Shown here: piece after piece, positions 10,301-21,455 of the stretch
Position numbering within the stretch: position 1 is the stretch's first letter
Layout of the letters: each line of letters opens with the position of its first letter
NCBI RefSeq assembly: GCF_001953985.1
Contig: NZ_MBEI01000001.1
Span: 122,860-186,859 of the forward strand
Direction of reading: 5' to 3'
Length of the DNA stretch: 64,000 nucleotides
DNA from: Mycobacterium colombiense
Lineage (GTDB): Bacteria > Actinomycetota > Actinomycetes > Mycobacteriales > Mycobacteriaceae
The notes under the pieces: generated by a model
What the model saw: the letters and a program-made list of their open reading frames with translations, nothing else
Databases searched by the model: none
Told to the model about the DNA's origin: nothing
Program-made: the position numbers and the translations under genes

Positions 10301-13300
10301 ATACCGCGACCCCAGCACCCCCACCGAAGAGCGCATCGCGCAATTGTTTTCCGGGTTGCTCGGCCACGAACGCGTGGGCGTCGACGACTCGTTCTTCGAT
10401 CTGGGCGGCCACTCGCTGGTCGCCACCAAACTGGTCACCGCGATCCGCGCGGAGTGCGGCGTGGAAATCGGCATCCGCGACGTGTTCGAACTCGCGACGG
10501 TCGGGGCGTTGGCCGAGCGGATCGACCAACTGGGTTTGGGCGTAAGGACGCAGTCGCGGCCCCGGCTGATCACCACCGCGCATGACGAACCGATGCCGCT
10601 GTCGGCGTCGCAGCTGCGCAGCTGGTTCGCCTACCGCGTGGACGGGCCCAGCCGGGTCAACAACATTCCCTTTGCGGCGAAGCTGACCGGGCCGTGGGAC
10701 ATCGATGCGTTGATCGCCGCCGTCGGCGATGTCGTTGCCCGGCACGAAATCTTGCGCACCGGCTACGTCGAGCTGGACGGCGTGCCCTATCAGGTCGTTG
10801 AACCGGCCGGCGTCGAGGTTCCGGTGCGCCGCGAGGAGGGGCCCGACGAGGCCTGGCTGCAACAGCAGCTCGACGTCGAGCGATGCCACTGCTTCGAACT
10901 GGACGCTGAATTGCCGATCCGGGTCGCGGTGCTGCGCACCCAGAACACCGCGGAGCATGTGCTGTCGCTGGTCGTGCACCACATCGCCTCCGACCATTGG
11001 TCGGCGGGCGTGCTGTTCTCCGACGTGATGACGGCCTACCGGGCCCGGCGCGGCGGGGAGGCGCCGTCCTGGGCCCCGCTGCGTGTGCAGTACGCCGACT
11101 ACGCGGCCTGGCAGCACAAGTTCCTGGGTGACGCGAGCCAGGAGTCCGCCATCGCCGGCGGCCAGCGCGAGTACTGGACCCGGCAGCTGGCCGGGATGCC
11201 GGAGGACACCGGGCTGCGCCCGGACTTCCCGCGCCAGCCGGTGCCCAGTGGCGAGGGGGAGTCGGTCGACTTCCAGATCGACTCGGCCACCCGCGCCAAG
11301 CTGGGCGAGCTGTGCCGCGAGCTCGGCATCACCGAATTCATGCTGCTGCAAACGGCTGTCGCCGTGGTCTTGCACAAAGCCGGTGGGGGAACCGACATTC
11401 CGCTGGGTACCCCGGTCGCCGGCCGCACCGAAGCCGAGTTGGACCAGCTGATCGGATTCTTCGTCAACATCCTGGTGCTGCGCAACGACATGGACGGCAA
11501 CCCGACGTTGCGCGAACTGCTCAAGCGGGCCCGGGAGACCGCGCTGGCGGCCTACGCCCACCAGGACCTGCCGTTCGACCGGGTGGTCGACAGCGTCAGC
11601 CCGGTGCGCTCGCTGTCACGCAACCCGCTGTTCCAGGTCGTCGTGCACGTCCGGGATCACCTGTCCGCCACCCGGGTCATCGAGGCCGCGGCCCCGGGCA
11701 GCGGTGAGCAGGACACCGTGTGCACCTCGCTGGACCCCGTCTTCGACATGGCGCACGCCGACCTGAGCGTGAATTTCTTCGGTACCGACGGCTCCGGCGA
11801 CATCGGCTACAACTGCAATGTCATCTACCGCACCGAGCTTTACGCCAGGACCACCATCGAGCGGATGGCCGAATGGCTGGGCCGAGCACTCGCCGAGTTC
11901 GCCGGTGACATCGATCAGACTCTGCGCGACGTCCGGCTGATCGATGCCGCGGAACAGCACCGCATTCTGCAGGACTGGAGCCGCGGCGAGCAGCCGCCGC
12001 ACGACCGGCCACGCACCATTCCGGAACTGCTGGAACCCAGCCGGACGTGGGGCGCCGACCGCGTCGCGGTGCGCTGCGGCGAGCAGAGCATCGGTTACCC
12101 TGCGCTGCACCGTCGTTCGGACAATCTGGCCGCGCTGCTCGTCAAGAACGGGGTGGGGCCCGGGTCGCTGGTCGGGCTGTCGACCCGACGGAGCATCGAG
12201 CTGGTGGTGGCGCTGGTGGCCATCATGAAAGCCGGCGCCGGTTACTTCCCCATCGATCCCGGATATCCGTTGGCCCGAAAGCAATTCATGCTCGACGACG
12301 TGCAACCGCCGGTCGTGGTCGCGACGGTCGAAGCCGTGGACACCATGCCGCAGGTGCCCGGGGTCGAGCTGATCTCGCTGGACGATCCGCAGGTACGCGC
12401 CCTGGTCGACAGCGACGACGTGGATCCCCTGTCGAGGGAGGCGCGACTGCCGCACCCCGATGACCCGATGTACCTGGTGTTCACCTCCGGGTCCACCGGC
12501 AAGCCAAAAGGCGCGGTGGGGACGCACCGCTCGATGACAGCGCGGCTCGACTGGCAGCTGCGGCACTACCCGCCGCGAACCGACGACGTTCGACTGGCGC
12601 AGGCCTCGATCACCTTCCTCGAAGGCGGCATGGAGATGCTGGCCGGCCTGGCGGCCGGCGCGACCATGATCCTGGCCGACGACGCCGAGCACCGCGACCC
12701 GGAGGCCCTCGGGGACCTGATGAACCGGTATTCCGTCGCCCAGGTGACAGCGGTGCCCAGCCTGGTGTCGGCGCTGGTGGACAGCCGGCCCGACGCGGTG
12801 TGCGCGCTGTCGCGGCTGGTGTGCGGTGGGGAACCGGTGAGCACGGCGCTGCTGCAGCGGCTGGTATCGGTGTGCGCCGACCAGGACGGCGTCCGCACCG
12901 AGCTGCTGAACAACATCGGTTCCACCGAGACCTCCGGCGCGGTGTCCCGCGGGCGGCTGGGCCTGCCGAATCCGCTTGTCGGAAAGCCGGTCCCGGGGGC
13001 GCAGGCCTATCTGCTCGACGACGGGCTGCGTCCCGTGCCGGTCGGCGTCGTGGGCGAGTTGTACTACGCCGGTGACCAGCTCGCTCGAGGCTATTGGAAA
13101 CGTCCGGGCCTGACCGCGACGCGGTTCATCGCCAATCCCTATGGTGCCGAGCCGGGTTCGCGGCTGTACCGCAGCGGCGACCTGGCCCGGTGGACCGAGG
13201 ATGGTCAACTGGAATTCGCCGGACGTTCCGACCATCAGGTGCAAGTCCGCGGTTTCCGCGTCGAGTTGGCCGAGGTCGAGGCGGCCCTGGCGGGCGCCGA

Positions 13301-13931
13301 TGGCGTCGCGGCCGCGGCGGCCCGCACCTGGGAGGTGCACGGCGGCACCTCCCTGGCCGGATATGTTGTGCCGCAACACCCGATCACCGATGACGCCGCG
13401 AAGGCGACATTCGCGAGCGAGGTGCGCGCCGCGATCGCCACGACCCTGCCGGGCTACATGCTGCCGTCGTCGCTGACCGTGCTCGACGTCCTGCCGAAAA
13501 CCGAATCGGGCAAGCTGAACCGGCCCGGGCTGCCGCGGCCGGCGGTCAGCACCGGCGGGCAGACCGAACCGGCCCGCACCGACACCGAACGGGCGCTGGC
13601 CAAGGTGTTCGCGGAACTGCTGTCCACCCCGGATGTCGGGCGCTTCGACGACTTCTTCGCCCTCGGCGGCGACAGCATCCTGTCCGTGCAGCTCGCCTCG
13701 CGGGCCCGGGCGGCCGGCCTGGCCGTGAGCCCGCGGATGATCTTCGAGAACCCGACGGTGCAGCAGCTGGCCGCCGCGCTGGATGCCCTGGGCGACGAAG
13801 GGGCCGTCGTCGAACAGGACGAGTTGCCGGCCGACACCCGTTTCGAGCCGATGAGTACTTCGGGACTGTCGCCCTCGGATCTGGCCGCCGTGACGCAACT
13901 CTTCTCGTCGTCGCGCGAAGGCACGACATGA
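7353..13931 (+). CDS. mbtE: NRPS MbtE with two full modules (C-A-PCP-C-A-PCP)
   Basis: Peptide synthetase of 2192 aa that should add the first (hydroxy)lysine of mycobactin. Module 1: condensation domain with HHIAWDD (residues 176-177), A domain with [10 protein letters not shown] from residue 629 and NFYGPTE, carrier Ser1021 in LGGHS. Module 2: condensation domain with HHIASD (1209-1210), A domain with [10 protein letters not shown] from residue 1711, carrier Ser2108 in LGGDS. The second A domain is odd: the position expected to be Asp235 (GrsA numbering) is Leu1756 in ITFLEGG, and core A5 reads NNIGSTE instead of NxYGPTE. As I remember, M. tuberculosis MbtE is about 1680 aa, so this one is longer by roughly an A domain. 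GTG start; the stop overlaps mbtF by 4 nt. Confidence 0.93.
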   Translation: MTDTTGVGTRLDDERLELLRRKLAERGLAKTTAAAPLATDGEPRMSVGQHRMWFVQSVDPDGALLNICVSYRLSGTVDTAQLHRAVDAVAARHPVLHTTYATDGEGYPHPVIREDLRPEWAEHDLTGMTDQARGLRLDVLAQRDFRRPFDLSKDSPLRVTVARVADDELMLLITAHHIAWDDGSWAPFFADLTRAYTDPAAFADGRALRDLAADATAIRQADLDYWRPRMADLPEPLELPGVNGSVVPSTWRAQRAFAQLSADTVERAAVLARETGATPYMVLMAAFAALVHRYTQSTDFLVAAPVLNRGVGTEDVIGYYGNTVVIRLRPRSHQTFRELLAQTREEAVGAFAHSRADLDWLVRESNPDRRHGADRMTRVSFGQREPDGAGFCPPGVRCERGELRGHFNQLPLSLMVELDRAPDGSGGGVVEAEYLVEVMDQQLVEQLLRHYAALLDGVLSDPDVTLSACALMSDEDAEWLRAVSTGEEFVTPASTLPELVSRRAGLTPDAVAVVYEGRAYSYREIDEESNRLAHWLIEQGIGTEDRVAVLLDKSPELVITALGVLKAGGVYLPVDPTYPEDRLSFILEDADTKLVLREPISDAARYPASAPAELIRPLSPQNTAYLIYTSGSTGLPKGVPVPHAPIAEYFVWFGDEYRIDDTDRLLQVASPSFDVSMGEIFGTLIMGARLVIPRPDGLRDIGYLTELLAREGITSMHFVPSLLGLFLSLPGVGQWRTLRRVPIGGEALPGEIADKFHATFDASLHNFYGPTETVVNCTSYPVEGAQGTRVVPIGRPKINTQVYLLDNALQPVPVGVIGEIYIAGTHVAHGYHRRPQLTAERFVADPFTPGGRMYRSGDLARRNADGDIEFVGRADEQVKIRGFRIELGEIAAAISVDPSVGQAVVLAMDLPQVGKSLVGYVTPAQGAGTETVDVERIRARVAAALPDYMTPAAYVVLDEIPITAHQKIDRAALPEPQIAAATEYRDPSTPTEERIAQLFSGLLGHERVGVDDSFFDLGGHSLVATKLVTAIRAECGVEIGIRDVFELATVGALAERIDQLGLGVRTQSRPRLITTAHDEPMPLSASQLRSWFAYRVDGPSRVNNIPFAAKLTGPWDIDALIAAVGDVVARHEILRTGYVELDGVPYQVVEPAGVEVPVRREEGPDEAWLQQQLDVERCHCFELDAELPIRVAVLRTQNTAEHVLSLVVHHIASDHWSAGVLFSDVMTAYRARRGGEAPSWAPLRVQYADYAAWQHKFLGDASQESAIAGGQREYWTRQLAGMPEDTGLRPDFPRQPVPSGEGESVDFQIDSATRAKLGELCRELGITEFMLLQTAVAVVLHKAGGGTDIPLGTPVAGRTEAELDQLIGFFVNILVLRNDMDGNPTLRELLKRARETALAAYAHQDLPFDRVVDSVSPVRSLSRNPLFQVVVHVRDHLSATRVIEAAAPGSGEQDTVCTSLDPVFDMAHADLSVNFFGTDGSGDIGYNCNVIYRTELYARTTIERMAEWLGRALAEFAGDIDQTLRDVRLIDAAEQHRILQDWSRGEQPPHDRPRTIPELLEPSRTWGADRVAVRCGEQSIGYPALHRRSDNLAALLVKNGVGPGSLVGLSTRRSIELVVALVAIMKAGAGYFPIDPGYPLARKQFMLDDVQPPVVVATVEAVDTMPQVPGVELISLDDPQVRALVDSDDVDPLSREARLPHPDDPMYLVFTSGSTGKPKGAVGTHRSMTARLDWQLRHYPPRTDDVRLAQASITFLEGGMEMLAGLAAGATMILADDAEHRDPEALGDLMNRYSVAQVTAVPSLVSALVDSRPDAVCALSRLVCGGEPVSTALLQRLVSVCADQDGVRTELLNNIGSTETSGAVSRGRLGLPNPLVGKPVPGAQAYLLDDGLRPVPVGVVGELYYAGDQLARGYWKRPGLTATRFIANPYGAEPGSRLYRSGDLARWTEDGQLEFAGRSDHQVQVRGFRVELAEVEAALAGADGVAAAAARTWEVHGGTSLAGYVVPQHPITDDAAKATFASEVRAAIATTLPGYMLPSSLTVLDVLPKTESGKLNRPGLPRPAVSTGGQTEPARTDTERALAKVFAELLSTPDVGRFDDFFALGGDSILSVQLASRARAAGLAVSPRMIFENPTVQQLAAALDALGDEGAVVEQDELPADTRFEPMSTSGLSPSDLAAVTQLFSSSREGTT

Positions 13932-16900
13932 CAGCTGCCCAAACCGATGTCGCGCCCGACATCGAGGACGTGATGGCGCTGAGCCCGCTGCAGGAGGGCT
14001 TGTATTCGCTGACCACGCTCGCCGAGTTCGCCGACGGGGAAGCGGCGGACGACCCGTACGTCATCGGGATCGCGGCGGACATCTCCGGCGAACTCGATGT
14101 CGCGCTGCTACGCGAATGCGCGGAGCGGATGTTGGTGCGACACCCGAATCTGCGGGCCAGCTTCTTCAGCCGGGGGATCCCGCGACCGGTTCAGATCGTG
14201 CCGTCCCGCGTCGAGTTGCCCTGGCGACTGGTCACCGCCACACCCGGGGACGTGCCCGCGCTGGAAACCGGCGAACGCCAACGGCCGTTCAATCTGGAAC
14301 GTGGGCCGGCCATTCGCTTCCTGTTGATCGAATTGCCCGGCGCGCAATGGCGTTTGGTGCTCACCGCGCATCACATTGTGATCGACGGATGGTCGTTGCC
14401 GGTGTTCGTCAACGAGATGACGATCCTGTATCAGGCCGGCGGCGACCCGTCGGCGCTGCCCGTGGCGCCGCGGCCCTACCGCGACTACATTGGCTGGCTG
14501 GCGAGCCGCGACCCGGAAACCAGCCAACGGGTTTGGCGCGAGCACCTGGCCGGACTGCCGGGCCCCACCCTGCTCGCCGCCTCGCTGGGGTCCATCGAGA
14601 CGACCGAGGGGCAGCAGTCGGCGCTGCCCCGCACCACCCGGCTGCGCCTGCCGGCAGACACCACCGCGCGGTTGGTCGAGGACACCCGAGCGCGCGGCAT
14701 CACCGTCAACACCCTGATGCAAATGGCGTGGGCGCTGGTGTTGTCGCGGCTAACCGACACCCGCGATGTGGTTTTCGGGGTCACGGTCTCCGGTCGGCCA
14801 CCCGAACTGACCGGCGTCGAGACCATGGTCGGCTTGTTCATCAACACCGTGCCGCTGCGGGTGCGGCTCGACCCGGCCGCGACGGCCGGCGAGCAGTGCC
14901 GCGCCGTGCAGCGCGACGCGGCGCTGCTGCGCGAGCACAGCCACCTCGGCCATGCCCAACTGCGCGCCCTCGGCGGGGTCGGGGAGATGTTCGACACCCT
15001 GCTGGTCTACGAGAACTTCCCGATGGACGGGCTGACCGCCGGTGGCGAATTGACCGCCGGTGGTGCGACTTTCCGGCCGTCCGCCCTGCAAACCCTGTCG
15101 CATTTCCCGGTCGCGATCGCCGCCCACATGGAAGGCGGCGAGCTGGTGGTGCTGATCGAAGCGATCGACGGAGCGCTGGGCGCCATTCCCGCCGCCACCT
15201 TCGGGCAGCGGGTGCTTACCGCCGCTGAGAGGCTGCTGCAGGGCTGGGAGCGTCCGCTGCGCGACGTCAGCGTTCTGCTCGGCGACGAGGCCGACCCGCT
15301 GCGGGCCGCCGGCGCGCTAACGCCTTTGTCGCCGTTGAGCATTCATGCCCGGTTCGCCGGCGTCGTCGCCCGGACACCGGACAACGCGGCGGTCAGCTGG
15401 GCGGGCGGCGCGCTGAGCTACCGCGAGCTGGATCTTCATGCCACCCGGCTGGCGGCGCGACTCGCCCACAAGGGGGTCAAGCCCGAAACTCCGGTGGGAC
15501 TCAGCCTTTCCCGCGGCCCGCACTACATCATCGCGATACTCGCCGTGCTCAAGGCCGGCGGCATGTGCGTGCCGATGGAACCTGCAATGCCCCCCGAGCG
15601 GGTGGACTCGATCCTGCGCCAATCGGGCGCGTCGATCGTGTTGGACGACGAGCTGACCGAGGAGCTGCTGAACGCCTGCGAACCGCATGACGACGAGTTC
15701 AACCCAGTCGACGTTACCGCCGAGCAGGCCGCGTATGTCGTGTTCACCTCGGGCACGACGGGAGAACCCAAGGGTGTCATCGGAACCCACGGCGCGGTAG
15801 GTGCCTACGCCGACGATCATCTGGACCGCGTATTGCGGTCCGCGGCAGGCAAACTCGGGCGTCCGCTGCGCATCGCCCACGCCTGGTCGTTCGCCTTCGA
15901 CGCCGCGTGGCAGCCGTTGGTCGGCCTGCTCGACGGGCACCGCGTGCATGTCGTCGACGAGCAGACCCAGACCGATGCCGAGGCGCTCGTCGCGCTGATC
16001 GCCGCGCACGGCATCGACATGATCGACACCACGCCGTCAATGTTCGCCCAACTGCAGGCTTTTGGTCTGCTGACCGAGGCGCCACTGACCGTGCTTGCGC
16101 TGGGCGGCGAGGCGGTCGGCAGCGCGGCCTGGAACCGGATCCGCAACACCTGCGGCACCTCGTCGATGGTGGCATACAACTGCTACGGGCCCACCGAGAC
16201 CACGGTGGAGGCGGTGGTCGCCGCCATCGCCGAGCACGATGACCCAGCCATCGGGCGGCCGACCCGGCACACCCGTGGCTACGTCCTGGACTCGGCGCTG
16301 CGGCCGGTGCCGTGCGGGGCGACGGGCGAACTCTATCTGGGCGGTGCCCAGCTGGCCCGTGGCTACCTGGGCCGCGCTCCGGAGACCGCGGCGCGCTTTG
16401 TCGCCGACCCGTTTGCGACGGCCGAACGGATGTATCGCACCGGCGATCTGGTGCGCCGATTGCCCGACGGCTCAGTGCAATACGTGGGACGCGCCGACGC
16501 CCAGGTGAAGATCCGCGGCCACCGCGTCGAACCCGGGGAGATCGCCGCCGCCCTCGAATCGCACCCGGCCGTGCGGCACGCGGGGGTGCTGGTGCAACAG
16601 CGCCGCGGTGCCGCGCGGCTCACCGCGTACGTCGCCACCGACGCAACAGCCGACCGGCCCACAACGTCCGAGCTTCGGGGCATGCTCAGCACCCGGCTGC
16701 CGCGCTACATGGTTCCGCAGCGCATCGTCCTGGTCGACGAAATCCCATTGACCGCCAACGGGAAGCTGGACGAGACCGCGCTGGCCGCCTTCGACAACGC
16801 CGAGTCGGAGGTCGGGGCGGCAACGCCCGAGACCGCCACGGAATCCGCGCTGGCCGAGCTGCTGGCCGAGCTGCTCGGGCAGCCGCGCATCGACGTCACC

Positions 16901-18367
16901 GCGGATTTCCTGCAGCTGGGCCTGGACAGCATCATGGCGTTGTCGGTGGTGCAAGCGGCCCGCGCACGCGGAATTGCGCTGCGCGCCAGGCTCATCCTCG
17001 AGTGCAGCAACGTCCGCGAACTGGCCGAGGCGATCGACTCGGAAACCGCGGCCGCCGCCGGGCAGGCGGACACCGGATCCGGACCAATGCCGTTGCTGCC
17101 CAACGGCCGATGGCTCTATGAGTTCGGTGACCCGCGCCGGCTCGCGCAGACCGAAGCCGTCCGATTGCCCGAGACGCTGCGCCGCGAGCAGTTGGACGCG
17201 GCCTTGGCAAGCATCATCGAGGGACACGAGGTGCTGCGCACCCGGGTGGACCGCTCCACCATGACCCTGGTGCCGGCTCCGGCGGCAGACATTGTCGATG
17301 TGGTCAAAGAGGTTGAGGTGGTTGGCGATCTGGCCGCGGTGGTACCCACCCACGTCGCCCAGGCCGTCGACCGCCTCGACCCCGAACGCGGAACGCTGCT
17401 GTCCGCGGTGTGGTTGCGACCGCAGGCGGGGGAGAGCGTCCTGCTGCTGGCCGCGCACGTCGTCGCGCTGGACCCGGCGTCGTGGCGCGTGATCCTCGGT
17501 GAACTCGGTGCGGGCCTGACGGCGTCGGCCACCGGCCACTCGCCGGCGCCGATCCGCGAGCACACCAGCTATCGACGCTGGGCGGACGCGCTGACCGCGC
17601 GGGCGCACCGGTTGGACACCGTCCAATTCTGGGCGTCCCAACTGGACGGCGACGATCCCGACCTCGGTGCCCGTCGCCTCGATCCGAGCCGCGATCGGGC
17701 TCGTGACCTGATCGTGCGCAACGCCGCCACCGACGCCGACGTCACCCGCCGGCTGCTGGAGTCGGGCCTGCCGTTGCCCACGCTGCTGATCGCCGCGACC
17801 GCGGCGACGGTGACGCGCTGGCGCGAGATGCGCGGCCAGGCCACCCCGCCCCCGCTGCTGGCACTCGAAACACACGGCCGCGCGGACAGTTTGGTGGACG
17901 GGCCGGGCGCACACACCATCGACACCGGCGACACGGTCGGGTTGCTCAGCTCCATCTACCCGGTGCGGTTCGACTCGACGGATCCGCGCGCGGTGGCGGA
18001 GACGATGGCGGCGATCCCCGGCGATGGACTCGACTACGGATTGCTGCGCTACCTGCGCGACGACACCGCGGAGCGGCTCGCCGGTTATGCACCTCCGCAG
18101 CTGCTGCTGAATTATCTCGGCGCCGCGCACACCGACGGCGGCACCGGACTGCGGCTCGAGCGTGAGCTACTCGCCGGGTCGTCGCCGGTGCCGGAGCCGG
18201 AACTGGCGGTGCGCCACGAACTGACCATCGCCGCGATGGTGCTGAGCTATGACGGGGAGCGGGTGCTGGCCGCGCAGTGGCGCGCCCTGCCCGACATTCT
18301 CGATGACACGGATATTGCTGCGCTGCAGGAGCTTTGGGTCGATTCGCTGCGGGAGATGGTGAAATGA
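13928..18367 (+). CDS. mbtF: NRPS MbtF (C-A-PCP-epimerisation-like)
   Basis: Peptide synthetase of 1479 aa for the second lysine, which ends as the cyclic cobactin lysine. It has a canonical condensation domain with HHIVIDG (about residue 148), an A domain with [10 protein letters not shown] from about 607 and CYGPTE, and a carrier motif LGLDS with Ser near 1001. The last 440 residues form a condensation-superfamily domain with AHVVALD near 1176, YGLLRYL near 1371 and NYLG near 1394; the latter two are hallmarks of epimerisation-type domains. The first His of the HHxxxD motif is Ala, the second is kept. There is no thioesterase domain, so release may rely on this domain or MbtT. Overlaps mbtG by 4 nt. 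Confidence 0.93.
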   Translation: MTAAQTDVAPDIEDVMALSPLQEGLYSLTTLAEFADGEAADDPYVIGIAADISGELDVALLRECAERMLVRHPNLRASFFSRGIPRPVQIVPSRVELPWRLVTATPGDVPALETGERQRPFNLERGPAIRFLLIELPGAQWRLVLTAHHIVIDGWSLPVFVNEMTILYQAGGDPSALPVAPRPYRDYIGWLASRDPETSQRVWREHLAGLPGPTLLAASLGSIETTEGQQSALPRTTRLRLPADTTARLVEDTRARGITVNTLMQMAWALVLSRLTDTRDVVFGVTVSGRPPELTGVETMVGLFINTVPLRVRLDPAATAGEQCRAVQRDAALLREHSHLGHAQLRALGGVGEMFDTLLVYENFPMDGLTAGGELTAGGATFRPSALQTLSHFPVAIAAHMEGGELVVLIEAIDGALGAIPAATFGQRVLTAAERLLQGWERPLRDVSVLLGDEADPLRAAGALTPLSPLSIHARFAGVVARTPDNAAVSWAGGALSYRELDLHATRLAARLAHKGVKPETPVGLSLSRGPHYIIAILAVLKAGGMCVPMEPAMPPERVDSILRQSGASIVLDDELTEELLNACEPHDDEFNPVDVTAEQAAYVVFTSGTTGEPKGVIGTHGAVGAYADDHLDRVLRSAAGKLGRPLRIAHAWSFAFDAAWQPLVGLLDGHRVHVVDEQTQTDAEALVALIAAHGIDMIDTTPSMFAQLQAFGLLTEAPLTVLALGGEAVGSAAWNRIRNTCGTSSMVAYNCYGPTETTVEAVVAAIAEHDDPAIGRPTRHTRGYVLDSALRPVPCGATGELYLGGAQLARGYLGRAPETAARFVADPFATAERMYRTGDLVRRLPDGSVQYVGRADAQVKIRGHRVEPGEIAAALESHPAVRHAGVLVQQRRGAARLTAYVATDATADRPTTSELRGMLSTRLPRYMVPQRIVLVDEIPLTANGKLDETALAAFDNAESEVGAATPETATESALAELLAELLGQPRIDVTADFLQLGLDSIMALSVVQAARARGIALRARLILECSNVRELAEAIDSETAAAAGQADTGSGPMPLLPNGRWLYEFGDPRRLAQTEAVRLPETLRREQLDAALASIIEGHEVLRTRVDRSTMTLVPAPAADIVDVVKEVEVVGDLAAVVPTHVAQAVDRLDPERGTLLSAVWLRPQAGESVLLLAAHVVALDPASWRVILGELGAGLTASATGHSPAPIREHTSYRRWADALTARAHRLDTVQFWASQLDGDDPDLGARRLDPSRDRARDLIVRNAATDADVTRRLLESGLPLPTLLIAATAATVTRWREMRGQATPPPLLALETHGRADSLVDGPGAHTIDTGDTVGLLSSIYPVRFDSTDPRAVAETMAAIPGDGLDYGLLRYLRDDTAERLAGYAPPQLLLNYLGAAHTDGGTGLRLERELLAGSSPVPEPELAVRHELTIAAMVLSYDGERVLAAQWRALPDILDDTDIAALQELWVDSLREMVK

Positions 18368-19650
18368 GCACACTTGCGATCGTGGGTGCCGGCGCCAAGG
18401 CGGTGGCTGTGGCAGCCAAGGCCTTCGCGCTGCGCGACATGGGCGTCGAGGTTCCCGACGTGGTCGCGGTGGAGCGGATCGGCGTCGCGGCGAACTGGCA
18501 GGCCAGCGGAGGCTGGACCGATGGCGCGCATCGGTTGGGTACCAGCCCCGAAAAAGACGTCGGGTTTCCCTACCGCTCGGCGCTGGTGCCGCGCCGCAAC
18601 GCCGAACTCGACGAGCGGATGACCCGCTACAGCTGGCAGTCCTATCTCATCGCGACGGCCTCGTTCGCGGAGTGGATCGACCGCGGCAGGCCGGCGCCGA
18701 CGCATCGCCGATGGGGTCAGTACCTGAATTGGGTCGCTCACCACGTGGGCATGAACGTGGTGCACGGCGATGTCGAGCGAATGGCGATCGCCGGAGACCG
18801 CTGGGCGCTGTACACGCACGAGACCACCGTGCACGCCGACGCGTTGATGATCACCGGCCCCGGCCAGGCCGAAAAGTCTTTGCTTCCGGGCAATCCGCGC
18901 GTGCTGTCGATCGCCCAGTTCTGGGACCGCGCCGCCAATCACGACCGCATCGATGCGGAGCGGGTGGCGGTGATCGGCGGTGGCGAGACGGCCGCGGCGA
19001 TGCTCTATGAGCTGTTCCGGCACCGGGTTTCCAGCATCACCGTGATTTCGCCACAAGCCACATTGTTCACCCGCGGCGAGGGGTTCTTCGAGAACTCGCT
19101 GTTCTCCGATCCCACCAACTGGCCGGCCCTCACGCTTGCCGAACGCCGTGATGCGTTGGCGCGCACCGACCGTGGGGTGTTTTCGTCCCACGTGCAGGAA
19201 GCGTTGCTGGCCGACGATCGCATCCACCACCTGCGTGGCCGCGTCGCCCACGCGGTGGGCAAGGAGGGGCAGATCCGGTTGACGCTGTCCACCAACCGCG
19301 GCAGCGAGAATCTGGAGACGGTACACGGGTTCGATCTCGTCATCGATGGTTCCGGCGCCGACTCGCTTTGGTTCGCACCGTTATTCAGCCAGGAAGCCCT
19401 TGATCTGTTAGAACTCGGTCTGGGTGGGCCCCTGACTGCGGAACGGCTGCAGGAGGCGATAGGTTATGACCTGGCCGTCACAGACGTGACACCCAAGTTG
19501 TTCCTGCCGAACCTGTCAGGACTTACCCAGGGGCCCGGGTTTCCCAACCTGAGCTGCCTTGGACTGCTATCCGACCGGGTGTTGGGATCCACCGTCAGCC
19601 CGTCCAAGTATCCCGTGCGAAGGAGACACGATGAGCGCGAACCCCTTTGA
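18364..19650 (+). CDS. mbtG: lysine N6-hydroxylase MbtG
   Basis: FAD/NADPH-dependent N-hydroxylating monooxygenase of 428 aa that makes the hydroxamate iron ligands on the lysine residues of mycobactin. An N-terminal dinucleotide-binding motif ([11 protein letters not shown]) and a central second one ([11 protein letters not shown]) are visible. Length matches the roughly 430 aa family. The ATG at 18364 overlaps the mbtF stop (ATGA) and is preferred over an upstream in-frame start inside mbtF. The gene runs 20 nt into mbtH. Confidence 0.93.
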   Translation: MSTLAIVGAGAKAVAVAAKAFALRDMGVEVPDVVAVERIGVAANWQASGGWTDGAHRLGTSPEKDVGFPYRSALVPRRNAELDERMTRYSWQSYLIATASFAEWIDRGRPAPTHRRWGQYLNWVAHHVGMNVVHGDVERMAIAGDRWALYTHETTVHADALMITGPGQAEKSLLPGNPRVLSIAQFWDRAANHDRIDAERVAVIGGGETAAAMLYELFRHRVSSITVISPQATLFTRGEGFFENSLFSDPTNWPALTLAERRDALARTDRGVFSSHVQEALLADDRIHHLRGRVAHAVGKEGQIRLTLSTNRGSENLETVHGFDLVIDGSGADSLWFAPLFSQEALDLLELGLGGPLTAERLQEAIGYDLAVTDVTPKLFLPNLSGLTQGPGFPNLSCLGLLSDRVLGSTVSPSKYPVRRRHDEREPL

Positions 19651-19846
19651 TGACGACAACGCGACCTTTGTGGTGCTGGTCAACGACGAAGACCAGCACA
19701 GCCTGTGGCCGACCTTCGCTGACACGCCGGCCGGCTGGCGGGTGGCGTTCGGTGAGGCCAGCCGCGCGGACTGCCTGCAGTACGTGGAACAGAACTGGTC
19801 CGACATCCGGCCCAAGAGCCTGATCGAGACACTCGCCGGCGAGTAG
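19631..19846 (+). CDS. mbtH: MbtH, NRPS adenylation partner
   Basis: Founding type of the MbtH-like family: a 71-aa protein that binds and stabilises or activates NRPS adenylation domains. It carries the family signature [10 protein letters not shown] followed by PAGW and NWSDIRP. The ATG is preceded by AAGGAGAC, a strong ribosome-binding site lying inside the end of mbtG (20-nt overlap), so the start is secure. Last gene of the mbt run; the next gene has its own leader. Confidence 0.96.
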   Translation: MSANPFDDDNATFVVLVNDEDQHSLWPTFADTPAGWRVAFGEASRADCLQYVEQNWSDIRPKSLIETLAGE

Positions 19847-20072
19847 CAGGGGGTCCGCGGGGGCGAGATTTTTGCCGCTACATGCTTGCGGCACAGAATA
19901 ATTAGCGTGATTACACGTCGCGGCCGTAGCGTCGTCGTAACGTGACCGACCTGAGACACAAATCGCGGAGTCACAGGGCACACTTACACCATCTTCAACC
20001 ATGGAGACGTGTGACCGTGTGCGGCGATCCGCGGGATTTCCGCCACGGCCCATGTGCATCGAAGGGGGACCT

Positions 20073-20618
20073 GTGAAATCCGTGAAGTCCATTGCCACGG
20101 GCGTGGCGGCGCTGACCGCCATTGGCGGCGCCGCCGCCGGTGTGGCTTCCATTGCAGCACCGATCGGCCTGGATCAGGTGCAACTGGCTGCGGTCGGCGC
20201 GCCACTGCCGCAGGACCCGCCGCCTGCGCCGGCGCCTCCGCCCCCGCCGCCGGGAGCGCCGGGACAGTTGCCGACGGCTGACCAACTGGCCAATCTCTGC
20301 ACCCAAGTAACCGACCCCGGGGTCAACTACAGGGACAAGAACAACCTCGTTGAAAACGGCGTCCCGCAAAACGAGGGTATGGTCGCCGACCACGACCTGC
20401 GGAAGGCCTACCGGAACGGCAACTTCCCCGAGCAGTTCAACGTGACGAACATCGCGCCGGCGGGGCCGAACATGGCCCAGGCCGACGTGGCCATCACCGG
20501 GCCGAAGTTCGCCGGGCCGGTCGAAAAGCACCTGGTGTTCGTCAACCAGAACGGAAACTGGATCCTGCAACACGACGCGGCGCTTGCCCTGCTCCAGGCG
20601 GCGACGGCGACCAACTAA
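20073..20618 (+). CDS. MTB12/CFP-2-like secreted protein, copy 1
   Basis: Small exported protein (181 aa) of the mycobacterial low-molecular-weight antigen MTB12/CFP-2 family; the molecular function is unknown. An N-terminal signal segment (KSIATGVAALTAIGG, then AAGVAS) is followed by a proline-rich insert and the family core (TADQL, VNYRDKNNLVENG, FNVTNI, ITGPKF, HLVFVNQNGNWIL). GTG start chosen for the GAAGGGGG ribosome site just upstream. It is a divergent tandem paralogue of the gene 315 nt downstream, which keeps the more typical core. The two leaders share sequence, so the duplication included the 5' region. Confidence 0.85.
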   Translation: MKSVKSIATGVAALTAIGGAAAGVASIAAPIGLDQVQLAAVGAPLPQDPPPAPAPPPPPPGAPGQLPTADQLANLCTQVTDPGVNYRDKNNLVENGVPQNEGMVADHDLRKAYRNGNFPEQFNVTNIAPAGPNMAQADVAITGPKFAGPVEKHLVFVNQNGNWILQHDAALALLQAATATN

Positions 20619-20660
20619 ACAGTTCGGCGATTCGTCTGACAAAACCGACGTTTCAAGCGG

Positions 20661-20694
20661 ACCCCATGCGCCTCCGTGAGGCGGCGCATGGGGT
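20661..20694 (+). terminator. hairpin terminator after MTB12-like copy 1
   Basis: A 12-bp perfect inverted repeat, ACCCCATGCGCC paired with GGCGCATGGGGT, with a 10-nt loop, lies 43 nt after the stop codon. It is followed by a modestly T-rich stretch. Probably an intrinsic terminator separating the two paralogues. Confidence 0.65.
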
Positions 20695-20933
20695 TCTGCG
20701 TTTCAATTCCCCTGGCACGCAATCACCGGTCGCCCCCGGCGGCGTACCCATGCACGTCCTCGCACAGCCGGCGCACAGTTTGCTCTTGTTTGTTCCACAT
20801 CGGCTCGCCGTAACGTATCGGTGCCGAGATACGAAATACCAGACGCAACGGGCACGCCTACACCATCTGAGCTGCCACGACAGGCGGTGCGGATTGCGAT
20901 GCGTCGAAATTCGTGCCTACCGAAGGGGGAACC

Positions 20934-21455
20934 ATGAACACAGTCAAGACCATTGCCACCGCGGTGGCAGCGCTGGCCATCGTCGGGGGCGCCGCCGCCG
21001 GCGTGGCTTCCGTCGCGACGCCGAGTTCGCTGGCCGCCGGGGTGCGGCTGGCCACCGTCGGTGCGCCGCTTCCGCAGGATCCGCCGCCGGCGCAGCCGGT
21101 CGCCGGAGCCAATGTGCCGACGCCCGATCAGCTGACGGGCGTGTTGAACAGCCTCGCCGACCCGAAGGTGTCGTTCAACAGCAAGGGCAACCTGGTCCAG
21201 GGCGGCATCAGTGGCATGGAAGCGCACGTCGCGGACAAGAAGCTGCAGAAGGCCGCCAAGAACGGCGACCTGCCGCTGTCGTTCGACGTCACGAACATCC
21301 AGCCGGCCGCGGGCGGTTCGGCGACCGCCGACGTTGCGGTCTCCGGCCCCAAGCTGACGTCGCCGGTCACGCAGAACGTCACCTTCGTCAATCAGGGCGG
21401 CTGGGTGCTGTCGCGGGCGTCGGCGATGGAACTGCTGCAGGCCGCCGGTCAGTGA
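20934..21455 (+). CDS. cfp2: MTB12/CFP-2 secreted antigen, copy 2
   Basis: Exported protein of 173 aa, the closer match of the pair to M. tuberculosis MTB12/CFP-2 (Rv2376c) as I remember it: [46 protein letters not shown] and the C-terminal [13 protein letters not shown]. An N-terminal signal peptide ends near the AAGVAS region. ATG is preceded by GAAGGGGGA. Role unknown; the family is a known culture-filtrate antigen. Its 3' end overlaps the converging sigma-factor gene by 7 nt, leaving no room for a separate terminator. Confidence 0.9.
   Translation: MNTVKTIATAVAALAIVGGAAAGVASVATPSSLAAGVRLATVGAPLPQDPPPAQPVAGANVPTPDQLTGVLNSLADPKVSFNSKGNLVQGGISGMEAHVADKKLQKAAKNGDLPLSFDVTNIQPAAGGSATADVAVSGPKLTSPVTQNVTFVNQGGWVLSRASAMELLQAAGQ

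Noticed and set aside
11616..13898. 760-codon minus-strand frame under mbtE
   Set aside because: Shadow of the NRPS frame; no protein-like features. The same applies to 9537-11561 and 5417-7072.
19873..19893. Terminator after mbtH
   Set aside because: A 6-bp stem (TGCCGC/GCGGCA) exists but the T-run precedes it, the wrong side for + strand termination.
19847..20072. IdeR (iron) box in the mbt-MTB12 gap
   Set aside because: No sequence close to the 19-bp palindromic IdeR consensus was found; the main mbtB operator would lie left of the window.
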